Shown here piece after piece: positions 44,587-54,702 of a stretch of 64,000 nt of DNA (the stretch's first letter is position 1; each line of letters opens with the position of its first letter). The stretch covers positions 1-64,000 of the forward strand of contig LRBF01000264.1 of NCBI GenBank assembly GCA_001580565.1. The letters are read 5' to 3'. Both the position numbers and the translations under genes were made by a program. Under the pieces are notes generated by a model. The model did no database searches and was not told the DNA's origin. It saw only the letters and a program-made list of their open reading frames with translations. This DNA is from Caballeronia megalochromosomata (GTDB lineage Bacteria; Pseudomonadota; Gammaproteobacteria; Burkholderiales; Burkholderiaceae).

Positions 44587-45414
44587 TCATGCGCGCACGC
44601 TTTCGAGTATGGTTTGCGCGCGAAGCACCACTGGCCGGTCCACCATCTTTCCATCGACGGCAATGGCCGCCCCGTTCGCATTCGAGAACGCATCGAGCAC
44701 GCGCTCCGCCCAGGCGAGTTCCGCTTCGCTGGGCGCATGACAATGATTGATGGTTCGAACCTGCTTCGGATGAATGCACAGCTTGCCCGTGAAACCGCGA
44801 CGCTTTCCATTGAGCGTTGCGGTCTTCAAGGCCTCTTCGTCGTCGATCGCGGGCGTCACACCGTCGATCGGCGCGCCGATGCCGGCGACTCTCGAGATCA
44901 TCGCGAGATTGGCGCGGAATGGGTCGAGAACGTCGTCGTCGGTGACCATGTTCATGTCGGCGCAAAAGTCCAGCGTGCCGAACATCAGGCGATGCACGAA
45001 CGGCGCCTTGGCGATATCGAGCGCATTGAACATGCCCTTCGCGCTTTCGATCAACGGAAAGACCGGCATTCTGCTCTTCGTTCGCGAGACGAGCGCGACG
45101 ATGTCCGCGGCGCTTTCCGCCTTCGGCAACACGATGCCCGCCACGCCGCGCAGCTTGCCCAGTTGCGCGTCGTGATCGAACCACGGTGTATCGCAGGCGT
45201 TGACGCGAATCAGCACCGGGCGCGCGGGTGATAGCCATGCGGCGACCGCATCGCGCGCCTCGTGCTTGCTCGCGGGCGCGACGGCATCCTCCAGATCGAG
45301 GATGATCGCGTCCGCGCCGCTGTCCAGGGCCTTTGCGAAGCGCTCGGGACGGTTGCCCGGCACGAACAGGAACGAGCGGTGTCGAGCGACGTCGGACATG
45401 GCGGGTGCTTGCAT
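44587..45414 (-). CDS. HpcH/HpaI (CitE-like) aldolase, citramalyl/malyl-CoA lyase type
   Basis: A 275-residue TIM-barrel lyase. Seen are RSFLFVPGNRPERFAKAL, the metal/CoA motif AIILDLEDAVAP, LIRVNACDTPWF, PLIESAKGMFNA and FTGKLCIHPKQV. CitE-like enzymes cleave citramalyl-CoA to pyruvate and acetyl-CoA, or beta-methylmalyl-CoA to glyoxylate and propionyl-CoA. ATG 45414 shares one base with the etfA stop (TGATG); a GTG one codon earlier is also possible. Together with the hydratase at 38866 it completes an itaconate/mesaconate route. Confidence 0.88.
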   Translation of the reverse strand: MQAPAMSDVARHRSFLFVPGNRPERFAKALDSGADAIILDLEDAVAPASKHEARDAVAAWLSPARPVLIRVNACDTPWFDHDAQLGKLRGVAGIVLPKAESAADIVALVSRTKSRMPVFPLIESAKGMFNALDIAKAPFVHRLMFGTLDFCADMNMVTDDDVLDPFRANLAMISRVAGIGAPIDGVTPAIDDEEALKTATLNGKRRGFTGKLCIHPKQVRTINHCHAPSEAELAWAERVLDAFSNANGAAIAVDGKMVDRPVVLRAQTILESVRA

Positions 45415-46346
45415 CACAGTGCGTTGACCAGTTCGGGGACCATCGTGAACAGATCGCCGACGAGACCGTAATCGGCGACGCTGAAGATCGGCGCTTCCGG
45501 ATCCTTGTTGATCGCGACGATCACCTTCGAGTCTTTCATGCCCGCGAGATGCTGGATCGCGCCCGAGATGCCGACCGCCAGATACAACTGCGGCGCGACG
45601 ATCTTGCCGGTTTGACCGACCTGATAGTCATTCGGCACGTAGCCAGCATCGACCGCTGCGCGCGATGCGCCCAGCGCGGCGTTGAGTTTGTCGGCCAGCG
45701 GTTCCAGCGTCTTCGTGTAGTTCTCGCCGCTGCCCAGACCCCGACCGCCCGACACGATGACGTGCGCGCTCGTCAGTTCCGGACGATCCAGCTTCGTCAC
45801 TTCGCGGCTCACGAACTCCGAGATGCCAGCGTCGGCTGCGGCTTCGATCTTTTCGATCTGAGCGCTTCCGCCTTTTGCTGCGACCGGATCGAAGCCCGTC
45901 GAGCGAACCGTGATGACCTTGATCGGATCGCTCGATTGAACCGTTGCGATGGCGTTGCCTGCGTAGATCGGACGCTCGAAGGTATCGGCGCTGTCGACGG
46001 CGGTGATATCGCTGATTTGCGCGACATCCAGATGCGCGGCGATGCGCGGCGCGATGTTCTTACCGTAGGCGGTCGCCGGCGCAAAGATATGCGAATAGTC
46101 CTTCGCGATATTCAGCACCGTGCCTTCGATATTTTCCGCGAGGCCATCGGCGAGTTGCGGCGCATCGGCCAGCAGCACCTTAGACACGCCTGCGATTTTC
46201 GCTGCGGCATCCGCCGCGCCTTGCGCGTTCGAGCCTGCGACCAGCACGTGAATGTCACTGCCGATCTTGGCCGCCGCTGCAATCGTGTTCAGCGTCGCTG
46301 TCTTGATCGATGCGTTGTCGTGTTCCGCAATAACGAGAGTTGCCAT
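45414..46346 (-). CDS. etfA: Electron transfer flavoprotein alpha subunit (copy 2)
   Basis: A 310-residue EtfA, same length as the copy at 4215 and very similar over the FAD domain (SGGRGLGSGENYTKTLEPLA; VGQTGKIVAPQLYLAVGISG; INKDPEAPIFSVADYGLVGD). Differences concentrate in the N-terminal half. It shares one base with the etfB stop (TGATG) and with the next gene start, so etfB, etfA and the lyase are tightly coupled. It likely serves the dehydrogenase at 39727. Confidence 0.95.
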   Translation of the reverse strand: MATLVIAEHDNASIKTATLNTIAAAAKIGSDIHVLVAGSNAQGAADAAAKIAGVSKVLLADAPQLADGLAENIEGTVLNIAKDYSHIFAPATAYGKNIAPRIAAHLDVAQISDITAVDSADTFERPIYAGNAIATVQSSDPIKVITVRSTGFDPVAAKGGSAQIEKIEAAADAGISEFVSREVTKLDRPELTSAHVIVSGGRGLGSGENYTKTLEPLADKLNAALGASRAAVDAGYVPNDYQVGQTGKIVAPQLYLAVGISGAIQHLAGMKDSKVIVAINKDPEAPIFSVADYGLVGDLFTMVPELVNAL

Positions 46347-47095
46347 CAGATTACCTTCGCTTCGTTTTTGAGTTTCTCGACCAGCGTCTTCACGTCCGGC
46401 ACCGTGATGCCCGCGCTGCGCTTCGACGGCTCCACGACCTTAAGTGTCTTCAGACGCGGCGTAACATCGACGCCCAGATCGGCGGGTTTCACCGTCGTCA
46501 GCGGCTTCTTCTTCGCCTTCATGATGTTGGGCAACGTCACATAGCGCGGCTCGTTCAGACGAAGGTCCGTGGTCACCACTGCGGGCAACTTCAGCGACAG
46601 CGTTTCCGCACCGCCATCGACTTCACGCGACACCGTCGCCTTGCCATCCGCGATCACGACCTTCGATGCGAACGTCGCTTGCGGCAGACCCGCCAGCGCG
46701 GCAAGCATCTGACCGGTCTGATTCGAATCGTCGTCAATGGCCTGCTTGCCGAGAATGATGAGTTCAGGCTTTTCCTGATCGACTAACGCCTTCAATAACT
46801 TCGCGACGGCCAAAGGCTGCAAGTCCTCCGATGATTCCACCAACACAGCACGATCCGCGCCGATAGCGAGCGCCGTCCGCAACGTCTCCTGACACTGCGT
46901 CACGCCGCAAGAAACCGCGATCACCTCCGTAGCAACGCCCGCTTCCCTCAGACGCACCGCTTCTTCAACGGCAATCTCGTCGAACGGGTTCATCGACATC
47001 TTCACGTTGGCGATATCGACGCCCGTGTTATCCGACTTCACGCGGACTTTCACGTTGTAGTCGACCACGCGCTTGACTGGGACAAGAATCTTCAC
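46346..47095 (-). CDS. etfB: Electron transfer flavoprotein beta subunit (copy 2)
   Basis: A 249-residue EtfB starting with GTG at 47095 (read VKILVPVKRVVDYNVKV if extended upstream). The start is chosen because it gives exactly the length and N-terminus of copy 1. Conserved NPFDEIAVEEAVRLREAG and ILGKQAIDDDSNQTGQMLAA are present. First gene of the etfB-etfA-lyase operon. The 124-bp region upstream contains AGAGGC and GCCTCT arms (47128-47147) and AGATATCT (47182-47189), possible control elements. Confidence 0.94.
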   Translation of the reverse strand: MKILVPVKRVVDYNVKVRVKSDNTGVDIANVKMSMNPFDEIAVEEAVRLREAGVATEVIAVSCGVTQCQETLRTALAIGADRAVLVESSEDLQPLAVAKLLKALVDQEKPELIILGKQAIDDDSNQTGQMLAALAGLPQATFASKVVIADGKATVSREVDGGAETLSLKLPAVVTTDLRLNEPRYVTLPNIMKAKKKPLTTVKPADLGVDVTPRLKTLKVVEPSKRSAGITVPDVKTLVEKLKNEAKVI

Positions 47096-47219
47096 TTGCG
47101 TCTCCGAGTAATGACAAGCGCTCAGAAAGAGGCTTGGACTGGCCTCTATTTGAATGCCTGTGCGGAAAGCGCGCAAATATCAGATATCTTTGCCCGTCAT
47201 AGGCTGAACCTAGGGCGGC

Positions 47220-47576
47220 TCAGTGCCCCGGTCCGTTCTGTTCGACGCAGCTCAGCACGAGCGTGCTGTTCACGCCCGCCTCAGGGCTGAGCATCGCGGT
47301 ATGGAATTCGCTGTCAGTGCAGCGCCATTCGGCCTGGAGATCCTTTCTGCAAACGCGCGTTGCATCGCTGATGCGCTTTCTGTCCGGCGTGTACTGACAT
47401 GTGTCGAGGCCATCGCACTGAAGCGTCAGATCGTGCGTCGCGTTGCCGTTTTCAGCGCCGCAATTTGCGCCATAAGTTCCGGATATGACCTTGATCGTCC
47501 GCACCTCAGCGCCAGAGACGCCCGTAAGCATGACGATTTCCGCTATCGCGCAAGCCCGGTGAATGGTCCTGTTCAT
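47220..47576 (-). CDS. Small secreted Cys-rich protein
   Basis: A 118-residue protein. N-terminal hydrophobic segment MNRTIHRACAIAEIVMLTGV with cleavage near SGA. The mature chain has about seven Cys and the repeat-like pattern SGTYGANCGAENGNATHDLT, then LQCDGLDTCQYTPD, resembling lectin-like secreted domains. ATG 47576 has CAGGAGGG upstream. Function unknown; it lies between the ETF operon and the GntR gene and is not obviously part of either. Confidence 0.7.
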   Translation of the reverse strand: MNRTIHRACAIAEIVMLTGVSGAEVRTIKVISGTYGANCGAENGNATHDLTLQCDGLDTCQYTPDRKRISDATRVCRKDLQAEWRCTDSEFHTAMLSPEAGVNSTLVLSCVEQNGPGH

Positions 47577-47639
47577 AGCGCCCTCCTGCCGAATCACCGG
47601 TACCTTCGATAGTACCTTCGCGACGATCCGCCCGCACAT

Positions 47640-48371
47640 TCAGCCCTGTGAGCGCTTGAGCCGCATCGACACGGAAAAGCGCTCCGCCGGATGCACGGTC
47701 ACCGACACTTCGAACGTCGCGCCGCTGGCATCGAGATAACGGCGCACGATCTCCAGCGCCGCCGTGCCCGTCTCCACGCGCAGACGCTTCGCCATCTCCG
47801 CCGACACGGTGATGGCGCGCACGTCCTGCTGAATCTCGTCGATGCAGCGCCCATAGCGCGCTTCGATCAGCGAACTGATGAGCGTGTCCGGATTCTCCTT
47901 CGCAGCCTGAGCGACGTCCTCGTACTCCGGATCGATATACACGTCCGTCCAGCCGACGGGCGGACTGTCCTTGTCGCCATCGATACGCAGGCTCGACACG
48001 CGCAGCCACCGCGTGCCCTGCGCGCAACGCAATGTCTTCGCGAGCCGGGCCGTGGCCTCGATGTGCTGCGTGGACTGCACGAGACGCAGATGCTCGGAGC
48101 CGAACTGCACGAGATCGTCGACGGACGCGAGCGAAGGACGGAAGTCATTGCGCGGCTGCATCGACTCGACGCGCGTGCCCGCATTCTTGCGCCGCGACAC
48201 GAGCCCCAGTTGCTGCAATTCGTGCAGCGCGGCGCGCACCGTATGCCGGCTCGTCTGATAGTGGTCGCGAAGTTCCAGCTCGGTCGGCAGATATGCACCG
48301 ACTGGAAAGCGGCCTGACGCGATTGCCTCGGTCAGCTCGCGCGCGATATCGGCGAAATGCGGTTTGTTCAT
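47640..48371 (-). CDS. GntR-family regulator, HutC/UTRA subfamily
   Basis: A 243-residue GntR protein with a winged HTH at about residues 5-72 (FPVGAYLPTELELRDHYQTS, then RHTVRAALHELQQLGLVSRR). A UTRA ligand domain follows (GTRWLRVSSLRIDGDKDSPP, then the AIT...V and LDASGATFEVS elements). It is divergent from the lyase-DctA operon, with two perfect palindromes between the genes that are very likely its operators. Probable ligand: a carboxylic acid used by the lyase. Confidence 0.9.
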   Translation of the reverse strand: MNKPHFADIARELTEAIASGRFPVGAYLPTELELRDHYQTSRHTVRAALHELQQLGLVSRRKNAGTRVESMQPRNDFRPSLASVDDLVQFGSEHLRLVQSTQHIEATARLAKTLRCAQGTRWLRVSSLRIDGDKDSPPVGWTDVYIDPEYEDVAQAAKENPDTLISSLIEARYGRCIDEIQQDVRAITVSAEMAKRLRVETGTAALEIVRRYLDASGATFEVSVTVHPAERFSVSMRLKRSQG

Positions 48372-48422
48372 TGCTGCGCTGGAAGTGATTTTCGATGGTC
48401 AGGGTAAATCATAGCTTGCCGG

Positions 48423-48438
48423 ATATGTTCGAACATAT
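48423..48438. promoter_or_regulatory. Perfect palindrome 1, candidate GntR-UTRA operator
   Basis: ATATGTTCGAACATAT is a perfect 16-bp palindrome in the 135-bp gap between the GntR and lyase genes. Its centre is 24 bp from that of palindrome 2. Confidence 0.7.
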
Positions 48439-48442
48439 TAGT

Positions 48443-48466
48443 CTCAATATGTCCGGACATATTGAG
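48443..48466. promoter_or_regulatory. Perfect 24-bp palindrome 2, candidate GntR-UTRA operator
   Basis: A perfect 24-bp palindrome with core CAATATGTCCGGACATATTG at 48445-48464 and two more paired bases on each side. It shares the ATATGT-N4-ACATAT frame with palindrome 1 and ends 40 bp before the lyase ATG. Confidence 0.75.
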
Positions 48467-48506
48467 TGTCCTGCTCCGATCAATTTCGCTTCCGCATGAG
48501 GTCATC

Positions 48507-49877
48507 ATGACGATTTCCGCTTCTCCCCTGGCCAGCACCGTGTTCGATTCGGTGCTGTTTCGCGACGCATTCGGCACCGCCAAGATGCGCGCGCTGTTCT
48601 CGGATCACGCGTTGGTGCAGCGCTATATCGATGTCGAAGTGGCACTCGCGAAGGCCGAGGCGCGCACCGGCGTGATCCCCGCAGAAGCCGCCGAGGTGAT
48701 CGCGCGTGAATCGAAGATCGAGCGCATCGACTTCGATCACATGCGCGAAGAGACGGACATCGTCGGCTATCCGATCCTGCCGCTCGTGCACCAGATGGTC
48801 GCCATGTGCGGCGACGCCGGACGTTATGTTCACTGGGGCGCCACGACTCAGGACATCATGGATACCGCCGTCGCGCTGCAAGTGCGCGACGCGCTCGAAT
48901 CCATCGACGGCGACATTCGTGAATTGCGCGCGATTCTCGCGGATCTCGCGAAGAAGCACCGCGATACCCCGATGGCCGGCCGCACGCATCTGCAGCAGGC
49001 GCTGCCCGTCACGTTCGGCTACAAGGTCGCGATCTGGCTCGCGATGTTCGATCGTCATCAGCAACGCGTGGCGCAGATGCGCGAGCGCGTGGCCGTCGTC
49101 GAGTTCGCGGGCGCGGCGGGCACGCTGGCATCGCTCGGAGACGCGGGCTTCGCGGTACAGAAGGCGCTTGCCGAAGAACTGAAGCTCGGCGTCCCCGCGA
49201 CGACGTGGCATGTCGCGCGTGACGGTTTCGCCGAAGCCGTCAACCTGCTCGCGCTCGTCACGGGTTCGCTCGGAAAGATCGCGATCGACATCATGATCAT
49301 GGCGTCGACGGAGTTCGCGGAAGTGTACGAGCCCTTCGTCAAGGGACGCGGCGCGAGCAGCACCATGCCGCAGAAGCGCAATCCGATTTCAAGCGAGCTC
49401 ATGCTTGCCGCGGCAAAGGCGGTGCGCCAGCACGCGGGCCTGATGGTCGACGCGATGATCCAGGACTTCGAGCGCGCCACCGGCCCGTGGCATGCGGAGT
49501 GGATCGCGATTCCCGAGAGCTTCATTCTCGCGTCGGGCGCCTTGCATCAGGCGAAGTTCGCACTGGGCGGCCTGATCGTGGATGAGGCGCGCATGAAGCA
49601 CAACCTCGGCATCAGCCGCGGCCTGATCGTCGCGGAAGCCGTGATGATGGGCATGGCGCCGTACACCGGACGCCAGCAGGCGCACGACATCGTGTACGAC
49701 GCGTGCCGCACCGTGAACGAACAGGGCGGCACGCTCGCAGAAGCGCTCGCCGCATTGCCCGAAGTGACGAAGCACTTCGACCGCGCCGCGATCGACCGCA
49801 TGACCGATCCCGCGAACTATCTCGGCCTCGCGCCGCAGATGGTGGATCGCGCCATCGCACTGTCGAGCGAGATCTGA
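48507..49877 (+). CDS. Fumarase/PurB/PcaB-superfamily lyase
   Basis: A 456-residue lyase of the adenylosuccinate lyase/3-carboxymuconate cycloisomerase group. The superfamily signature SSTMPQKRNPISSELM is present, as are HWGATTQDIMDTA and AGRTHLQQALPVTFGYK. ATG 48507 has GAGGTC upstream. Members eliminate fumarate from N-substituted aspartates, or lactonise muconates. The adjoining dicarboxylate symporter argues for a C4-dicarboxylate-linked substrate rather than purine synthesis. Exact reaction unknown. Confidence 0.85.
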   Translation: MTISASPLASTVFDSVLFRDAFGTAKMRALFSDHALVQRYIDVEVALAKAEARTGVIPAEAAEVIARESKIERIDFDHMREETDIVGYPILPLVHQMVAMCGDAGRYVHWGATTQDIMDTAVALQVRDALESIDGDIRELRAILADLAKKHRDTPMAGRTHLQQALPVTFGYKVAIWLAMFDRHQQRVAQMRERVAVVEFAGAAGTLASLGDAGFAVQKALAEELKLGVPATTWHVARDGFAEAVNLLALVTGSLGKIAIDIMIMASTEFAEVYEPFVKGRGASSTMPQKRNPISSELMLAAAKAVRQHAGLMVDAMIQDFERATGPWHAEWIAIPESFILASGALHQAKFALGGLIVDEARMKHNLGISRGLIVAEAVMMGMAPYTGRQQAHDIVYDACRTVNEQGGTLAEALAALPEVTKHFDRAAIDRMTDPANYLGLAPQMVDRAIALSSEI

Positions 49878-49903
49878 TTACCGAAGTCATGGAGGAGCAT
49901 GCG

Positions 49904-51316
49904 ATGCATAACGAACACGCATCACACGACGACACGACCGTCGCACCGCCGAAGAAGCTGCCGTGGTATCGCAAGCTGGGCATGCAGGTGCTGCTGTCGC
50001 TCGTGATCGGCATTGCGGTCGGTCTCGTCTTTCCGAAGTTCGGCGCGCAACTGAAGGTGCTCGGCGATATCTTTCTCGCGCTCATCAAGGCCGGTGTCGC
50101 GCCGCTCGTGTTTCTCACGATCGTGCATGGCATTGCGTCGGCGGGCGATGTGAAAAGCGCGGGGCGCGTCGGCTGGAGATCGATCGTCTACTTTGAAGTC
50201 GTCTCGACGATCGCACTCGCGGTCGGCCTGCTCGCGGGCAATCTGCTGCAAACGGGCAAGGCGATGACCGCCGTCGCCGTCGGCGCCGTGCCCGCGATGG
50301 CCGCCAAGGCCGCGCCACAAGGCTTCACCGAGTTCGTGATGCATGTCGTGCCGGATAACTTCATCGGTGCATTCGCGAAGGGCGAACTGTTGCAGGTGGT
50401 CGTGCTCGCGGTGATGGTCGGCATCGGCATTCTCGCCATTCCCGAGCGTCGCCGCATGCGCATCAACGAAGGACTCGATCTCGTTTCCGAGGTGCTGTTC
50501 TCGTTCATCAATCTCGTGATGAAGCTCGCGCCGCTCGGCACGCTCGGCGCCGTCGCGTATTCGGTGGGCAGCAACGGCACGGCCGTGCTGATCGCGCTTG
50601 CGCAGCTCGTATTGAGCTTCTATGCGGTGGTGGCGCTGTTCATCGTCGTGGTGATGGGCATCATCGCCAGGCTCGCGGGCTTCAGCCTGTGGCGCTTTCT
50701 GCGCTATATCAAGGACGAGATCTTCATCGTGCTCGGCACGGCGTCTTCGGAAAGCGCGCTGCCGCGTCTTCTGATCAAGCTCGAACGGCTCGGCTGCGCG
50801 AAACAGACCGTCGGGCTCGTGCTTCCGACAGGCTATGCGTTCAATCTCGACGGCACGTCGATCTTCATGTCGATGGGCGTGATGTTCATCGCGCATGCTT
50901 ATGGCGTGCCGATCACGGTCGAGCATCAGATCGGCATTCTGCTGCTGATGCTGCTGACCTCGAAGGGCGCGGCCACGGTCTCGGGCGGATCCTTCGTGGT
51001 GTTCGCCGCAACCGTCACGTCGACGGGCATCCTCCCCGTCGAAGGCCTCGCGTTGATTTTCGGCGTGTACCGCTTCATGTCGATGGCGATCGCGACGTGC
51101 AACACCATCGGCAACAGCCTCGCGACGGTCGTGATCGCGAAATGGTCGCGCACGTTCGATGCCGCCGTCAGCGAACGGCATCTCTATCCGGAGCGTTATC
51201 CGGAGATCGCGCAGGCGGACCAGCGGCTCGCGGACGGCAATCTTCTTGCCGAAGACATGAACGACGCGAATCCTCATCCGGACGGGATCTCGCTGAGAAG
51301 CGCCGGAACGCGATGA
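49904..51316 (+). CDS. dctA: C4-dicarboxylate:cation symporter DctA
   Basis: A 470-residue DAACS-family symporter with about eight membrane helices and two re-entrant loops. Family motifs: KAGVAPLVFLTIVHGIAS, the serine-rich loop GTASSESALPRL, GYAFNLDGTSIFMSMGVMFI, SKGAATVSGGSFVVFAATV and FMSMAIATCNTIGNSLATVV. GGAGGAG precedes ATG 49904. It imports succinate, fumarate, malate or aspartate-like acids. It follows the lyase by 26 bp and a strong terminator closes the unit. Confidence 0.93.
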   Translation: MHNEHASHDDTTVAPPKKLPWYRKLGMQVLLSLVIGIAVGLVFPKFGAQLKVLGDIFLALIKAGVAPLVFLTIVHGIASAGDVKSAGRVGWRSIVYFEVVSTIALAVGLLAGNLLQTGKAMTAVAVGAVPAMAAKAAPQGFTEFVMHVVPDNFIGAFAKGELLQVVVLAVMVGIGILAIPERRRMRINEGLDLVSEVLFSFINLVMKLAPLGTLGAVAYSVGSNGTAVLIALAQLVLSFYAVVALFIVVVMGIIARLAGFSLWRFLRYIKDEIFIVLGTASSESALPRLLIKLERLGCAKQTVGLVLPTGYAFNLDGTSIFMSMGVMFIAHAYGVPITVEHQIGILLLMLLTSKGAATVSGGSFVVFAATVTSTGILPVEGLALIFGVYRFMSMAIATCNTIGNSLATVVIAKWSRTFDAAVSERHLYPERYPEIAQADQRLADGNLLAEDMNDANPHPDGISLRSAGTR

Positions 51317-51339
51317 AAGCAGCAGGATGACGGTTCTCG

Positions 51340-51367
51340 GGCGCGGCAATTTCGCCGCGCTTTTTTT
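51340..51367 (+). terminator. Rho-independent terminator after dctA
   Basis: Stem GCGCGGC (51341-51347) and GCCGCGC (51354-51360) with a 6-nt loop followed by seven T residues. Confidence 0.9.
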
Positions 51368-51442
51368 CATTTCGCTTATCATCGGAACACCGCGCATCGA
51401 ACGCATCGAAGAGATTGGATGGTCATCCGGGACGGAGGTCGC

Positions 51443-54184
<2,742 letters not shown>

Positions 54185-54253
54185 AACTCGCCTATACTGG
54201 AATCGTCGATTCGACGCTCTCTTCATGTCCCCAGAGAACCGGAGGACTTCATC

Positions 54254-54700
54254 ATGTTCAACCATCTGCTGGTCCCCACAGACGGGTCCGCGCTATCGGA
54301 AGCGGCGGTGCGCATGGCGGTCGCGCTCGCCAAGGAGAACCGCGCGCGAATTACCGGTCTTTATATGGTGCGGCCATTTCATATGACCGTTTATAGCGCC
54401 GAGATGGTGGGCGCGAATCAGGATGAGGTTCAGGCCACGGATCAGGCGCGCGCCCGGCTGTATCTCGAGAATCTGAGGACTATCGCCGCGCAGGCGGGCG
54501 TGGAGTGCGATACGGAAGCGCCCACGGGATCGCATCCTTATGAGGCGATCCTCGATACCGCGAAGACGCGCCACTGCGATCTCATCGTAATGGCGTCACA
54601 CGGGCACGGTGGCATTCGCGGGCTGTTGCTCGGGAGCGAGACACAGAAGGTGCTGACGCATAGTCATCTGCCGATTCTGGTGGTGAGGCCGCCGGAATAA
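54254..54700 (+). CDS. Universal stress protein (UspA family)
   Basis: A 148-residue single-domain USP. It begins MFNHLLVPTDGSALSEAAVR, and the ATP-binding loop is VMASHGHGGIRGLLLGSETQ followed by KVLTHSHLPILVV (G-2x-G-9x-G-S/T pattern). It likely binds ATP and contributes to stress survival. A GGAGG site precedes ATG 54254. TATACT at 54193-54198 may be its -10 box. It is convergent with the aldehyde dehydrogenase homologue, 2 bp apart. Confidence 0.93.
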   Translation: MFNHLLVPTDGSALSEAAVRMAVALAKENRARITGLYMVRPFHMTVYSAEMVGANQDEVQATDQARARLYLENLRTIAAQAGVECDTEAPTGSHPYEAILDTAKTRHCDLIVMASHGHGGIRGLLLGSETQKVLTHSHLPILVVRPPE

Positions 54701-54702
54701 CC

